A DNA stretch of 64,000 nt from G963663365 sp963663365 (GTDB lineage Bacteria; Hinthialibacterota; Hinthialibacteria; Hinthialibacterales; G963663365), in contig CAXXIH010000004.1 in assembly GCA_963663365.2 (NCBI GenBank), positions 992,001 to 1,056,000 of the forward strand, in the 5' to 3' direction. How positions within the stretch are numbered: the stretch's first letter is position 1; every line of letters starts with the position of its first letter. A model generated the notes under the pieces. It saw only the letters and a program-made list of their open reading frames with translations, did no database searches and was not told where the DNA came from. A program made the translations under genes and the position numbers. Below are positions 37,227-45,102 of this stretch, one piece after another.

Positions 37227-37916
37227 TCACAATTTAATGTCTTGCATGATGCGGGATATGCGGGTTCCATCCCAGATGTAGAGTAAATAACTGTTGAACT
37301 GGCAGGTTTTGACGGTTTTGTGGTTGAATGCACCGATACATTGGCCGTCGCTTAATCGCACGCTGTCGAAAATGACACCGTTCGATTTATGTATGTACAG
37401 GTTTTCGCCTAACCGATTCGCAGGGCCGTAATCATCCGGATCGTAGATATCAGATAAGGCTGACTGCATTCCACGGATATCTTGAAAGCCACCTTCAATG
37501 TGAGTTTTCAGTCTCATCATTTCGATATTTGTGGGTGGCTCAGACGTGGCGCTCATGAATTTTTCTTTATGATATTTCGTCTCTGCAATGGCAGTTTTCA
37601 AGTCATGGGCTGCATAGAAAACAGCAAAATCCCCATTGCTAAACCTGCTTGTATTGGGATGTCCGAAGCATCCATCAATGAAGATATTTCTATTCGATTC
37701 CCAATCTTCCGATGAGGGGATTTCAGCCTGTGACGAGGTTCCCCGTATTCGGTCATTTGTCATAGTTTCAAGAGAATTCAGCGCATCCCAATCGGACGGT
37801 TCCGCCACACGTTCATAAAGATGAATAGCGGGAAACCGTGTTGTGATAATACGATCACATCGCTTCCAATTTATTTCGTTGACCGGTATTTGCGGCGACA
37901 ATGTTTTGACTACCAC
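37227..37916 (-). CDS. RES-domain toxin of a RES-Xre toxin-antitoxin pair
   Basis: A 229-residue protein with the RES fold pattern: RFPAIHLYERVAE near the start and SRFSNGDFAVFYAAHDLKTAIAE, in which Arg, Tyr and Glu correspond to the family active site. RES toxins degrade or transfer ADP-ribose from NAD. Later DGQCIGAF and SYLLYIWDG are typical of the C-terminal part. It overlaps the upstream antitoxin by seven bases. The pair is flanked by mosaic repeats. Confidence 0.88.
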   Translation of the reverse strand: MVVKTLSPQIPVNEINWKRCDRIITTRFPAIHLYERVAEPSDWDALNSLETMTNDRIRGTSSQAEIPSSEDWESNRNIFIDGCFGHPNTSRFSNGDFAVFYAAHDLKTAIAETKYHKEKFMSATSEPPTNIEMMRLKTHIEGGFQDIRGMQSALSDIYDPDDYGPANRLGENLYIHKSNGVIFDSVRLSDGQCIGAFNHKTVKTCQFNSYLLYIWDGTRISRIMQDIKL

Positions 37917-38311
37917 CCTCTCTGAGCATCCAAGTATGTTCTTACTTTGAATAAATCAACAACATTGCCCGAGAGCATTTTGTCTAATGCAGACCGGCTA
38001 TTAAACAGTGGCGCGTTATTGGGTTTTTTAATCCAGGCATCAGCCTGTTCTGCATTGGGGAAAAGAATCTGCAAGGCCTTGTAGATGCCCAAGATGTAAG
38101 ATATCCGTTCCAGTTTGTCTCTTTGAAGCACAACTGAGGACGGATTACTTTTCCATTTGTAGAACGTAGATTCAGGAATCTCCCCCAGAAGTACCCTTTG
38201 TTCGTCATTTGTCAGTTTCCAGGCATTTCCAATTTTAAAAAAAGCATGCAAACCAGCTGATGACATCTGCATGACGTCCATTTCTCTTTGTTCGGGGTGT
38301 GCAGTGCTCAT
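37910..38311 (-). CDS. MbcA/ParS/Xre (DUF2384) antitoxin
   Basis: About 133 residues. The N-terminal part has a helix-turn-helix (LGEIPESTFYKWKS) and the C-terminal part is the DUF2384 toxin-binding domain (YKALQILFPNAEQADAWIKKPN ... MLSGNVVDLFKVRTYLDAQRG). I chose ATG 38311 because a GGAGAG ribosome-binding site and a perfect palindrome lie between it and the in-frame ATG at 38344. It overlaps the RES toxin gene by seven bases, the normal order for this system. Confidence 0.88.
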   Translation of the reverse strand: MSTAHPEQREMDVMQMSSAGLHAFFKIGNAWKLTNDEQRVLLGEIPESTFYKWKSNPSSVVLQRDKLERISYILGIYKALQILFPNAEQADAWIKKPNNAPLFNSRSALDKMLSGNVVDLFKVRTYLDAQRGW

Positions 38312-38322
38312 GGTGCTCTTCT

Positions 38323-38336
38323 CTCCATATATGGAG
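38323..38336 (-). promoter_or_regulatory. Palindromic operator of the RES-Xre operon
   Basis: CTCCATATATGGAG is a perfect 14-bp palindrome 11 bases upstream of the antitoxin start. Upstream on the minus strand are TTGAAA and TAAACT about 16 bases apart, a plausible promoter. Binding by the Xre antitoxin would give the usual autoregulation; this is inferred. Confidence 0.6.
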
Positions 38337-38394
38337 TTTATCATTAGAATAGTCTATTTCAAGAGCCTTATGTCACCCAAACTTGAATTCGCTG

Positions 38395-38700
38395 TTACAC
38401 ATTGAATCAAGAAGTTTTCTTGCGCGCTTACAGCGTCGGAGTACCTCCGCAGGCAAGAAGCCTAACGGCCGCCGATTTCGGAGTGTGTTCGTGAGATTTA
38501 GTTGGTCGGCACCCTGCGCGGCGAGATGGGCGTTCATTTGAATCACGAAAGCACGAAAAGGCACGAAGGGCGTGAAAACTTTCAGGAGATGGGTTGATAG
38601 TTTCAGAGTGGACATGGAAAGCGGTTCTTGGTTCCGCCTCTTGCCTAGCCGGTTGAAGCTGGTTGGAGGATGGGGAGAGGGAAATTCTCGCCTGTGGTAG
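38395..38700. repeat. Mosaic intergenic repeat tract 9
   Basis: Contains GCGCGCTTACAGCGTCGG, CCGCAGGCAAGAAGCCTAACGG, CCGATTTCGGAGTGTG, GGCACCCTGCGCGGCGAG, CACGAAAGCACGAAAAGGC, a GAGATGGGTTGATAG variant and GGTTCCGCCTCTTGCC. No gene is seen. Confidence 0.8.
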
Positions 38701-38759
38701 GCTGATGCGTGAACTCTGACAAAAGTCCGACGAGAGTAAGAGAAAGTAGGGCTTCATCT

Positions 38760-40127
38760 ATGAAGGCATCACGAAAAACCATTTCTATTTTGATATTGCT
38801 TGGGGCGTGGGTTGGGGGAGTTCAACAGTCTTCCCGGTGTGAAGAGTCCCGGAATGAGCCAGGCACCGAGCATGTGATTTTGATTTCAATCGATGGTTTT
38901 GCCCGATATCAATATGACGATCCAAGATTGCGTATTCCCAACATTCGGGAGTTGGCCTCCCGGGGTGTATGCGCCGACCGTTCCGAGACGGTTTTCCCCA
39001 GTGTTACACATCCCTCGCATACGACGATCCTGACGGGATGTATGCCGCAAAAGCACGGGATTGTAGGCAACAATGTCTTTAACCGTGCAACCGGGGAGAA
39101 ATTTCATGTTACCGACAAACCGAAGACGGAAATGGTCAAAGTACCGACGCTTTTGGATCTGGCGAAAAAGAAAGGATTAGTGACGGCCTCTTTATATTGG
39201 CCGGAGACTTACAAGGATCCATCAAGCGATTACAACATCCCGGAAGTGTTTATCGACGACGGCGCGGAAGTGCTGAAAACCGCCACTCCGGCCTCATTGC
39301 CACAGGAACTGCGCGATAATGATATCCCTATCGATATTTATACCACCCACAAGTCATCCATCTCCAAAGCCTACCGGGACGAGATTTTGACTCAGGCTGC
39401 CGCTTACGTCTTCAAGACATACAAACCGAATTTGTTGGTGATTCATATTTTGGCGACAGATTCATGGCAGCATAAATATGGACCCCATGGGTATGGAGCG
39501 AGATTCGCATTAGAGGTTTCCGACGAGTGTGTTGAAATCCTGCGTGAGGCAGTGGATGAAGCGGGGCTTGAAAGCAAGACGACGTTTGTGGTTTGTTCCG
39601 ACCATGGCTTTCTTGAAATACGCCGTGAGCTGCGTCCGCTAATTGTTCTAAAAGAAGCCGGTCTATTGGATAAGGTTAAGGTCCACGGCGGCGGTTTTTA
39701 TAGGATGCTCAACTTCGATCCGAGTATCGATAAGGGACAACTCGAAAAATGCCTGAAAGAAATTTCCGAACTGGATGGAATGCAGCGCATTGTTCGCCCG
39801 GAGGAGTATCATGCCTTGGGACTTCCGGAACCGGATGAGTCAGCGTATGTGGGCGATGTGATTCTTGTTCCGGAACCGGATGTGCAAATCAGCACCAGCA
39901 CGGAACCGCCATTACTAAAACATCGAGAACAGGTTGCCGGCGCGCATGGTTTTTTCCCCGATCATCCGGATCTGTGGACTTTGGCCATCTTTTCCGGTGC
40001 GGGAATCCAGCGGGGCGCATCACTTGGCACTATGCATAATGCCGATATTGCGCCAACCATCGCGCGTCTGCTGGATCTGGATATCGGTGACGTGGATGGG
40101 AGAGTTTTGACGGAAGTTTTAAAGTAG
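38760..40127 (+). CDS. Exported type I phosphodiesterase/nucleotide pyrophosphatase
   Basis: About 455 residues. A signal peptide (MKASRKTISILILLGAW...) is followed by an alkaline-phosphatase-superfamily domain: VILISIDGFARYQYDD holds the first metal ligand, FPSVTHPSHTTILTG contains the Thr nucleophile, and CSDHGF and GAHGFFPDHPDLW supply the remaining Asp and His metal ligands. It would hydrolyse phosphodiesters or pyrophosphates in the periplasm. ATG 38760 is preferred over an upstream GTG because the signal peptide begins there. The small membrane protein at 40153 follows by 25 bases. Confidence 0.9.
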   Translation: MKASRKTISILILLGAWVGGVQQSSRCEESRNEPGTEHVILISIDGFARYQYDDPRLRIPNIRELASRGVCADRSETVFPSVTHPSHTTILTGCMPQKHGIVGNNVFNRATGEKFHVTDKPKTEMVKVPTLLDLAKKKGLVTASLYWPETYKDPSSDYNIPEVFIDDGAEVLKTATPASLPQELRDNDIPIDIYTTHKSSISKAYRDEILTQAAAYVFKTYKPNLLVIHILATDSWQHKYGPHGYGARFALEVSDECVEILREAVDEAGLESKTTFVVCSDHGFLEIRRELRPLIVLKEAGLLDKVKVHGGGFYRMLNFDPSIDKGQLEKCLKEISELDGMQRIVRPEEYHALGLPEPDESAYVGDVILVPEPDVQISTSTEPPLLKHREQVAGAHGFFPDHPDLWTLAIFSGAGIQRGASLGTMHNADIAPTIARLLDLDIGDVDGRVLTEVLK

Positions 40128-40152
40128 CGGCAGAACAAACAAAACCAGGTGT

Positions 40153-40434
40153 ATGATGGCTGAACCGAAACAAGGCAGCGGCGTCGGGCATGCGGCAATG
40201 GGATTTTTATTGCTGGTGTTGTTTGTCTTTGCTTTGGTTGGAGTGCAGAGATGGATTGCCGCGCGGTACCACCGACATCAAATGCAAAACGCGCCATTGA
40301 TACTCGAACCTATGATTCGTATGGAAGATATCGAGTCCAGCTTGCCGAAACTTGAAACACCGCAAGGACTTTTGGAACCGGAAACGGCCGAATTGATTGA
40401 TAAGGCCACATCCGAAAAAGATGAGCAGCGATAA
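40153..40434 (+). CDS. Small single-pass membrane protein
   Basis: A 93-residue protein with one hydrophobic helix (about residues 14-36, GFLLLVLFVFALVGVQ) and an acidic C-terminal tail. The start has AGGTG upstream and a second in-frame ATG at 40156. It lies 25 bases after the phosphodiesterase gene and about 180 bases before aconitase. No family recognised. Confidence 0.6.
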   Translation: MMAEPKQGSGVGHAAMGFLLLVLFVFALVGVQRWIAARYHRHQMQNAPLILEPMIRMEDIESSLPKLETPQGLLEPETAELIDKATSEKDEQR

Positions 40435-40616
40435 GTTGTCCCATGTAGAATAGACAAGCCTTCATGCCGAACCGCATGAATGGACAGCGGCAAAGTTAAA
40501 ACGCAGTTGTTTTGCCGAACCTGTGCGGCGAGTTGGCGCCCCGACACTACGGAATTCTACAATTACATGGGTATTCTGGACTTGAGTACAGATCGACATT
40601 TGATGGAGAGGCTATT

Positions 40617-43301
40617 ATGGCTGTGATTGGACATGACACATTGAAGACGCGCCGTACATTGAATGTAAACGGCAAGGAATTTGACTATTTCAGTTTGAAG
40701 GCCGCACAAGAAAGCGGATTGCCTGAAATCGAACGGCTTCCATACAGCCTCAAAGTTTTGCTCGAGAATTTATTGCGTCATGAAAACGGGCGTACGGTTA
40801 CGGTTGACGACATCAAAGCCATCGGCACATGGCCCAAAAAGAAGCGTTCTGATCGTGAAATTGCCTATACCCCGGCGCGGGTTCTGATGCAGGATTTTAC
40901 GGGCGTGCCCGCTGTTGTGGATCTCGCGGCCATGCGCGATGCCATGGTGGCTATGGGCGGCGATCCCGAAGTCATCAATCCGCTCTCGCCTGTCGATCTA
41001 GTAATCGATCATTCGGTTATGGTCGATCATTTCGCTTCTTCAGATGCATTTCAGATCAATACCGATTTGGAGATGCAACGTAACCAAGAACGCTATGCCT
41101 TTTTGCGTTGGGGCCAGAACGCATTTGACAATTTTCGAGTTGTACCGCCGGGAACGGGTATTTGCCATCAGGTCAATTTGGAGTACCTGGGCCAAGTTGT
41201 GTGGCAGAGCCAGGTGGACGGCCGCACAATTGCCTATCCCGACACCTTGGTTGGAACAGATAGCCACACCACGATGATTAACGGCCTGGCGGTTTTGGGT
41301 TGGGGTGTGGGCGGTATCGAGGCTGAAGCGGCCATGTTGGGCCAGCCGATATCGATGCTTATTCCTGAAGTTATCGGATTCGAACTGACCGGTTCCTTAA
41401 AAGAAGGCGCGACGGCAACCGATTTGGTGCTGACTGTAACGCGTATGCTGCGGGAAAAAGGTGTGGTCGGTAAGTTTGTAGAATTTTATGGAGAGGGTTT
41501 GGATCATTTGCCTTTGGCCGACCGTGCAACCATCTCCAATATGGCTCCGGAATATGGTGCGACTTGTGGAATTTTCCCGGTCGATGAAGAAACGTTGCGC
41601 TATTTGGAATTTACGGGCCGGGATCAAGATCGAATTGCCTTGGTTAAAGCCTATGCGCAAGCCCAGGGTATGTGGCGTGAATCGGGAACGCCGTATCCTG
41701 TGTTTACGGATACATTGCACCTGGATCTTTCGACTGTCGAACCGCTTATGGCAGGTCCCAAACGTCCCCAAGACAGTATCCGTCTGACCGACGCTGCCAA
41801 AGCTTTTAATCAATTGCTGGCCAACCAAGGCGGCGAAATAAAAAGCGCTCCGGTTGATTATGCGGATTTTGAAATGGCCGATGGGCATGTTGCAATTGCG
41901 GCCATTACCAGCTGTACCAATACCTCCAATCCATCGGTGATGGTTGCCGCCGGGCTTTTGGCGCGCAATGCGGTGAAGGCGGGGCTGAAGACGAAACTGT
42001 GGGTGAAAACGTCATTGGCTCCGGGCTCGCAGGTTGTAACCGATTACCTGAACGCCGCCGGATTACAGACCTATTTGGATGAATTAGGTTTTCATTTGGT
42101 GGGGTATGGTTGCACGACTTGTATCGGGAATTCCGGTCCATTACCTCCGCCTATCGCGAAGGCTATTGAAGAAAAGGACCTTACGGTCTGTTCGGTGCTT
42201 TCGGGGAACCGCAATTTCGAGGGGCGTGTGAATCCGCACACGAAAGCCAACTATTTGGCCTCACCACCCTTGGTTGTTGCCTACGCATTAGCCGGTTCGA
42301 TGCGTGTGGATTTGCTGAACGATCCATTGGGTGAAGGCAGCGACGGCAAGCCTGTGTATCTGAAAGATCTATGGCCATCGAGTCACGATATCCAAGAAGC
42401 CGTGCAAAAGGCTCTGACGCGGGAGATGTTTATCCAACGTTATGGCAATGTTTTTGAGGGCGACGAAAAATGGCGCGGAATTGCTACTCCGGAAGGTAAA
42501 ACCTACGCATGGGATACAGAGAGCACCTATGTGCAGCACCCCCCCTACTTTATCGATTTGAGTCCGGAACCTGCACCGGCCAGCGATATAAAAGACGCGC
42601 GTCCATTGGCGATCTTAGGCGATTCTGTGACCACCGATCATATTTCCCCGGCGGGGTCGATATCCGCGAAGAGCCCTGCGGCAAAATATCTGATGGAAAA
42701 GGGTGTGGATCCTAACGATTTCAATTCCTATGGATCGCGGCGTGGCAATCATGAAGTCATGATGCGGGGAACTTTCGGCAATATCCGTCTGCAAAACGAG
42801 ATGACGCCGAATATTGCCGGTGGATATACACGGATCATGCCCGCGGGCGAAGAGACGACGATTTATGAGGCCGCCATGCATTACGCGAAGGAGGGGACAC
42901 CTTTGGTGGTGGTGGCCGGTAAAGAGTACGGCACGGGTTCCTCACGCGATTGGGCGGCCAAAGGGACCCTGCTTTTGGGTGTACGCGCGGTAATCGCGGA
43001 AAGTTTTGAGCGGATTCACCGTTCGAATTTGGTGGGTATGGGAATTTTGCCTTTGCAGTTTGCACCTGGTATTTCGCGTAAGACCTTAAACCTGGATGGA
43101 AGCGAAACCTTTTCCATTGATGGAATTGCATGCGGCCTCAAACCGCGCGCCGAGCTGACTTGCACGATTACGCATAAAGACGGCGGCAGCGAAAAGATTT
43201 TGGTGCTTTGCCGTATCGATACCGTGGATGAGCTCGAGTATTACCGTCACGGCGGCATATTGCCCTATGTTTTACGTAAGCTCGGTGCAAACGGGAAGTA
43301 G
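40617..43301 (+). CDS. acnA: Aconitate hydratase A
   Basis: About 894 residues, the usual length for AcnA. The 4Fe-4S ligands are visible as SCTN (AITSCTNTSNP, about residue 431) and CTTC (GYGCTTCIGNSG, about 498). The N-terminal VVDLAAMRDAM and the C-terminal swivel domain with KEYGTGSSRDWAAKG and RSNLVGMGILPL are all present. It interconverts citrate and isocitrate in the TCA cycle, and apo-AcnA-type proteins can bind mRNA. GGAGAGG precedes the chosen ATG; the frame is open 35 codons upstream. The 180-base leader has complementary arms (see findings). Confidence 0.97.
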   Translation: MAVIGHDTLKTRRTLNVNGKEFDYFSLKAAQESGLPEIERLPYSLKVLLENLLRHENGRTVTVDDIKAIGTWPKKKRSDREIAYTPARVLMQDFTGVPAVVDLAAMRDAMVAMGGDPEVINPLSPVDLVIDHSVMVDHFASSDAFQINTDLEMQRNQERYAFLRWGQNAFDNFRVVPPGTGICHQVNLEYLGQVVWQSQVDGRTIAYPDTLVGTDSHTTMINGLAVLGWGVGGIEAEAAMLGQPISMLIPEVIGFELTGSLKEGATATDLVLTVTRMLREKGVVGKFVEFYGEGLDHLPLADRATISNMAPEYGATCGIFPVDEETLRYLEFTGRDQDRIALVKAYAQAQGMWRESGTPYPVFTDTLHLDLSTVEPLMAGPKRPQDSIRLTDAAKAFNQLLANQGGEIKSAPVDYADFEMADGHVAIAAITSCTNTSNPSVMVAAGLLARNAVKAGLKTKLWVKTSLAPGSQVVTDYLNAAGLQTYLDELGFHLVGYGCTTCIGNSGPLPPPIAKAIEEKDLTVCSVLSGNRNFEGRVNPHTKANYLASPPLVVAYALAGSMRVDLLNDPLGEGSDGKPVYLKDLWPSSHDIQEAVQKALTREMFIQRYGNVFEGDEKWRGIATPEGKTYAWDTESTYVQHPPYFIDLSPEPAPASDIKDARPLAILGDSVTTDHISPAGSISAKSPAAKYLMEKGVDPNDFNSYGSRRGNHEVMMRGTFGNIRLQNEMTPNIAGGYTRIMPAGEETTIYEAAMHYAKEGTPLVVVAGKEYGTGSSRDWAAKGTLLLGVRAVIAESFERIHRSNLVGMGILPLQFAPGISRKTLNLDGSETFSIDGIACGLKPRAELTCTITHKDGGSEKILVLCRIDTVDELEYYRHGGILPYVLRKLGANGK

Positions 43302-43650
43302 AATCACGAAAGCACGCGGCGTGCCTACCGCCTCACGATTTCGGAGTATATTTGAAAAATCAGTCTGTTCGGCACCCTGCGGGGCGAGTTGGTTTTATGT
43401 ATTGCCTCGCGCTTACAGCCCTTAGGATCTTTTGGGACATTTACCCAGGCTGACGCCCTTTGCCCGCTTGCGGCATGCTCGGGCTCTAGCCTGGGCTATG
43501 CCTGCTGCGCGCCTTCAGCGCTTGGTGTGTTCGTTTAAGAGAGATTGTGGATGGCGGGGGATTTTTTATGGCAGGCGATATTAGTTACCGCCTCTTGTGC
43601 TGACGCACCCAGACAAGCGAGTTGTCTGGGCTACCCATGATATGTTATTT
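43302..43650. repeat. Mosaic intergenic repeat tract 10
   Basis: CACGAAAGCACGCGGCGTGCC, CACGATTTCGGAGTAT, GGCACCCTGCGGGGCGAG, the long stem CCCAGGCT (43444-43451) with AGCCTGGG (43488-43495), GCGCGCCTTCAGCGC, and GTGCTGACGCAC plus CCCAGACAA/TTGTCTGGG followed by CTACCC. No gene is seen. Confidence 0.85.
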
Positions 43651-43700
43651 TAAGATTGGTTGCTGTTTTGTGATTTGAACTGACTTTGGAGGGTATGGTT

Positions 43701-44918
43701 GTGCCATCGACAATCGATTCAAAACAATTCAAAAAGTATCTTCCGGGCAGTGCACGAATTTGGATTGCATTGGCGTTGATACTTGTACCCGGCGTTTATG
43801 TTATTCTTATAGGTACGGCCGTGCTGGCGGCCGCTGCGGGAGCAGCGCTTTGTTATTTTCTTTATATGACTTTTTTTAGCGGCAAAAGTTTATTTTTCCG
43901 ATATGGTCATGGGTCTATTTTGCTTTTTTCGGCCGGATTTGGAGTATGCGGAGGAGTTTTTGCAGTACTGCGCGCGGTGTTCATGACATTTCGTTCCATC
44001 AAACGTTTTGAGCCCGGTTGCCTCTTTGAACTGCAACAAGAACCGAAACTGGAAGCTTATATCAAAGAAATATGCACAGAAATGAATGTCAAGCCGCCCG
44101 ATTCGGTTTTGTTTCATGCGATGGATGATTTCTTCGTAACGAGCGGAAAACTAGAAACTTTTAATGGCAGGACTAAAGGGCGGGTATTAAGTATCAGCTA
44201 TCCATTGCTCGGCGTGATTTCAAAAAAGGAACTCCGTGCAATTCTTGTGCATGAATTCGCACATTTAAAAGGGTGGGATACGATCTACACGACTTCTGTG
44301 CTTCCAGTCTATATCGGCACCGGTGAAGCCTTGGATAAGATGGTGGAGACTTTCGACAATCAATTGGCAGCATCGAGGGGTTTGTATCGTTTGGGGACTT
44401 TGGCCAGTTATGTGCCTATGCTAATACCGAAATTGGCGCTGAGATTCTATTTGTTGATATTTAGATTGATTGATATGAAGGTCCATCGAATGAGAGAACT
44501 TCGGGCCGATGCTTTTGCCTGCGCTCTTTGCGGAACGGGAACTGTACGCCGTGCCTTGGAGCGTGTCTATCAGTATGGCCCGGCCTTTCACGCTTTTCAA
44601 AATAGCTTCGTTTTGGGGGGAATCGATGCGGGGAAGGCCAATGCAAATTTTTATGGTTATTTTCGCGAAAGTGCGGACGATGTTGTAGAACAACTGGGTG
44701 AAGCATTAGAAGAAAGCAATAAAGGAAAAGGGAGCTTACTGGATTCTCATCCGATTCTTGACAAACGATTGGCATCCTTACCGGAATTTCCCGATTCCGG
44801 CTCTGAAGACAGTAAAGCCATGGAGCTGATCGAGGCAACCGAACAATATGACCGGTTCCTGACACGTTTTCACATTCGCGAATTAGACCGTTATCGTGTT
44901 TTTCACGGAACGCTTTAG
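43701..44918 (+). CDS. M48-family membrane metalloprotease
   Basis: About 405 residues. Two to three N-terminal hydrophobic segments are followed by the zinc motif AILVHEFAHLKGWDT (HExxH near residue 183) and the downstream RELRADAFACAL, whose Glu/Asp complete the site, as in HtpX/Ste24-like proteases of membrane quality control. GGAGG at 43688-43692 is eight bases from GTG 43701 but only two from ATG 43695, so I favour GTG. It is flanked by mosaic repeats and stands alone. Confidence 0.88.
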   Translation: MPSTIDSKQFKKYLPGSARIWIALALILVPGVYVILIGTAVLAAAAGAALCYFLYMTFFSGKSLFFRYGHGSILLFSAGFGVCGGVFAVLRAVFMTFRSIKRFEPGCLFELQQEPKLEAYIKEICTEMNVKPPDSVLFHAMDDFFVTSGKLETFNGRTKGRVLSISYPLLGVISKKELRAILVHEFAHLKGWDTIYTTSVLPVYIGTGEALDKMVETFDNQLAASRGLYRLGTLASYVPMLIPKLALRFYLLIFRLIDMKVHRMRELRADAFACALCGTGTVRRALERVYQYGPAFHAFQNSFVLGGIDAGKANANFYGYFRESADDVVEQLGEALEESNKGKGSLLDSHPILDKRLASLPEFPDSGSEDSKAMELIEATEQYDRFLTRFHIRELDRYRVFHGTL

Positions 44919-44939
44919 GGTTGTTTTTAATTCTCTTAG

Positions 44940-45090
44940 CTTGGTAGTAGGTGCTTGCACCCACCATGTGACTAATCAAGATTTATAAATGGTGGGTGAA
45001 ATCACCCACCCTACCCATTACATATGTATCTACAATAACGGCTCATCAGGGGATTCGCCCTCCCTGACCCATTTCTAAGACTGGGTTTTA
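44940..45090. repeat. Mosaic intergenic repeat tract 11 (short)
   Basis: GGTGGGTGAAATCACCCACCCTAC (20-bp near-palindrome plus flank) is shared with tract 1 at about 6631, and CGGCTCATCAGGGGATTCGC with several other tracts. A second related inverted copy (GTAGGTGCTTGCACCCACC) precedes it. Confidence 0.7.
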
Positions 45091-45102
45091 AAACAAGTTT
45101 TA

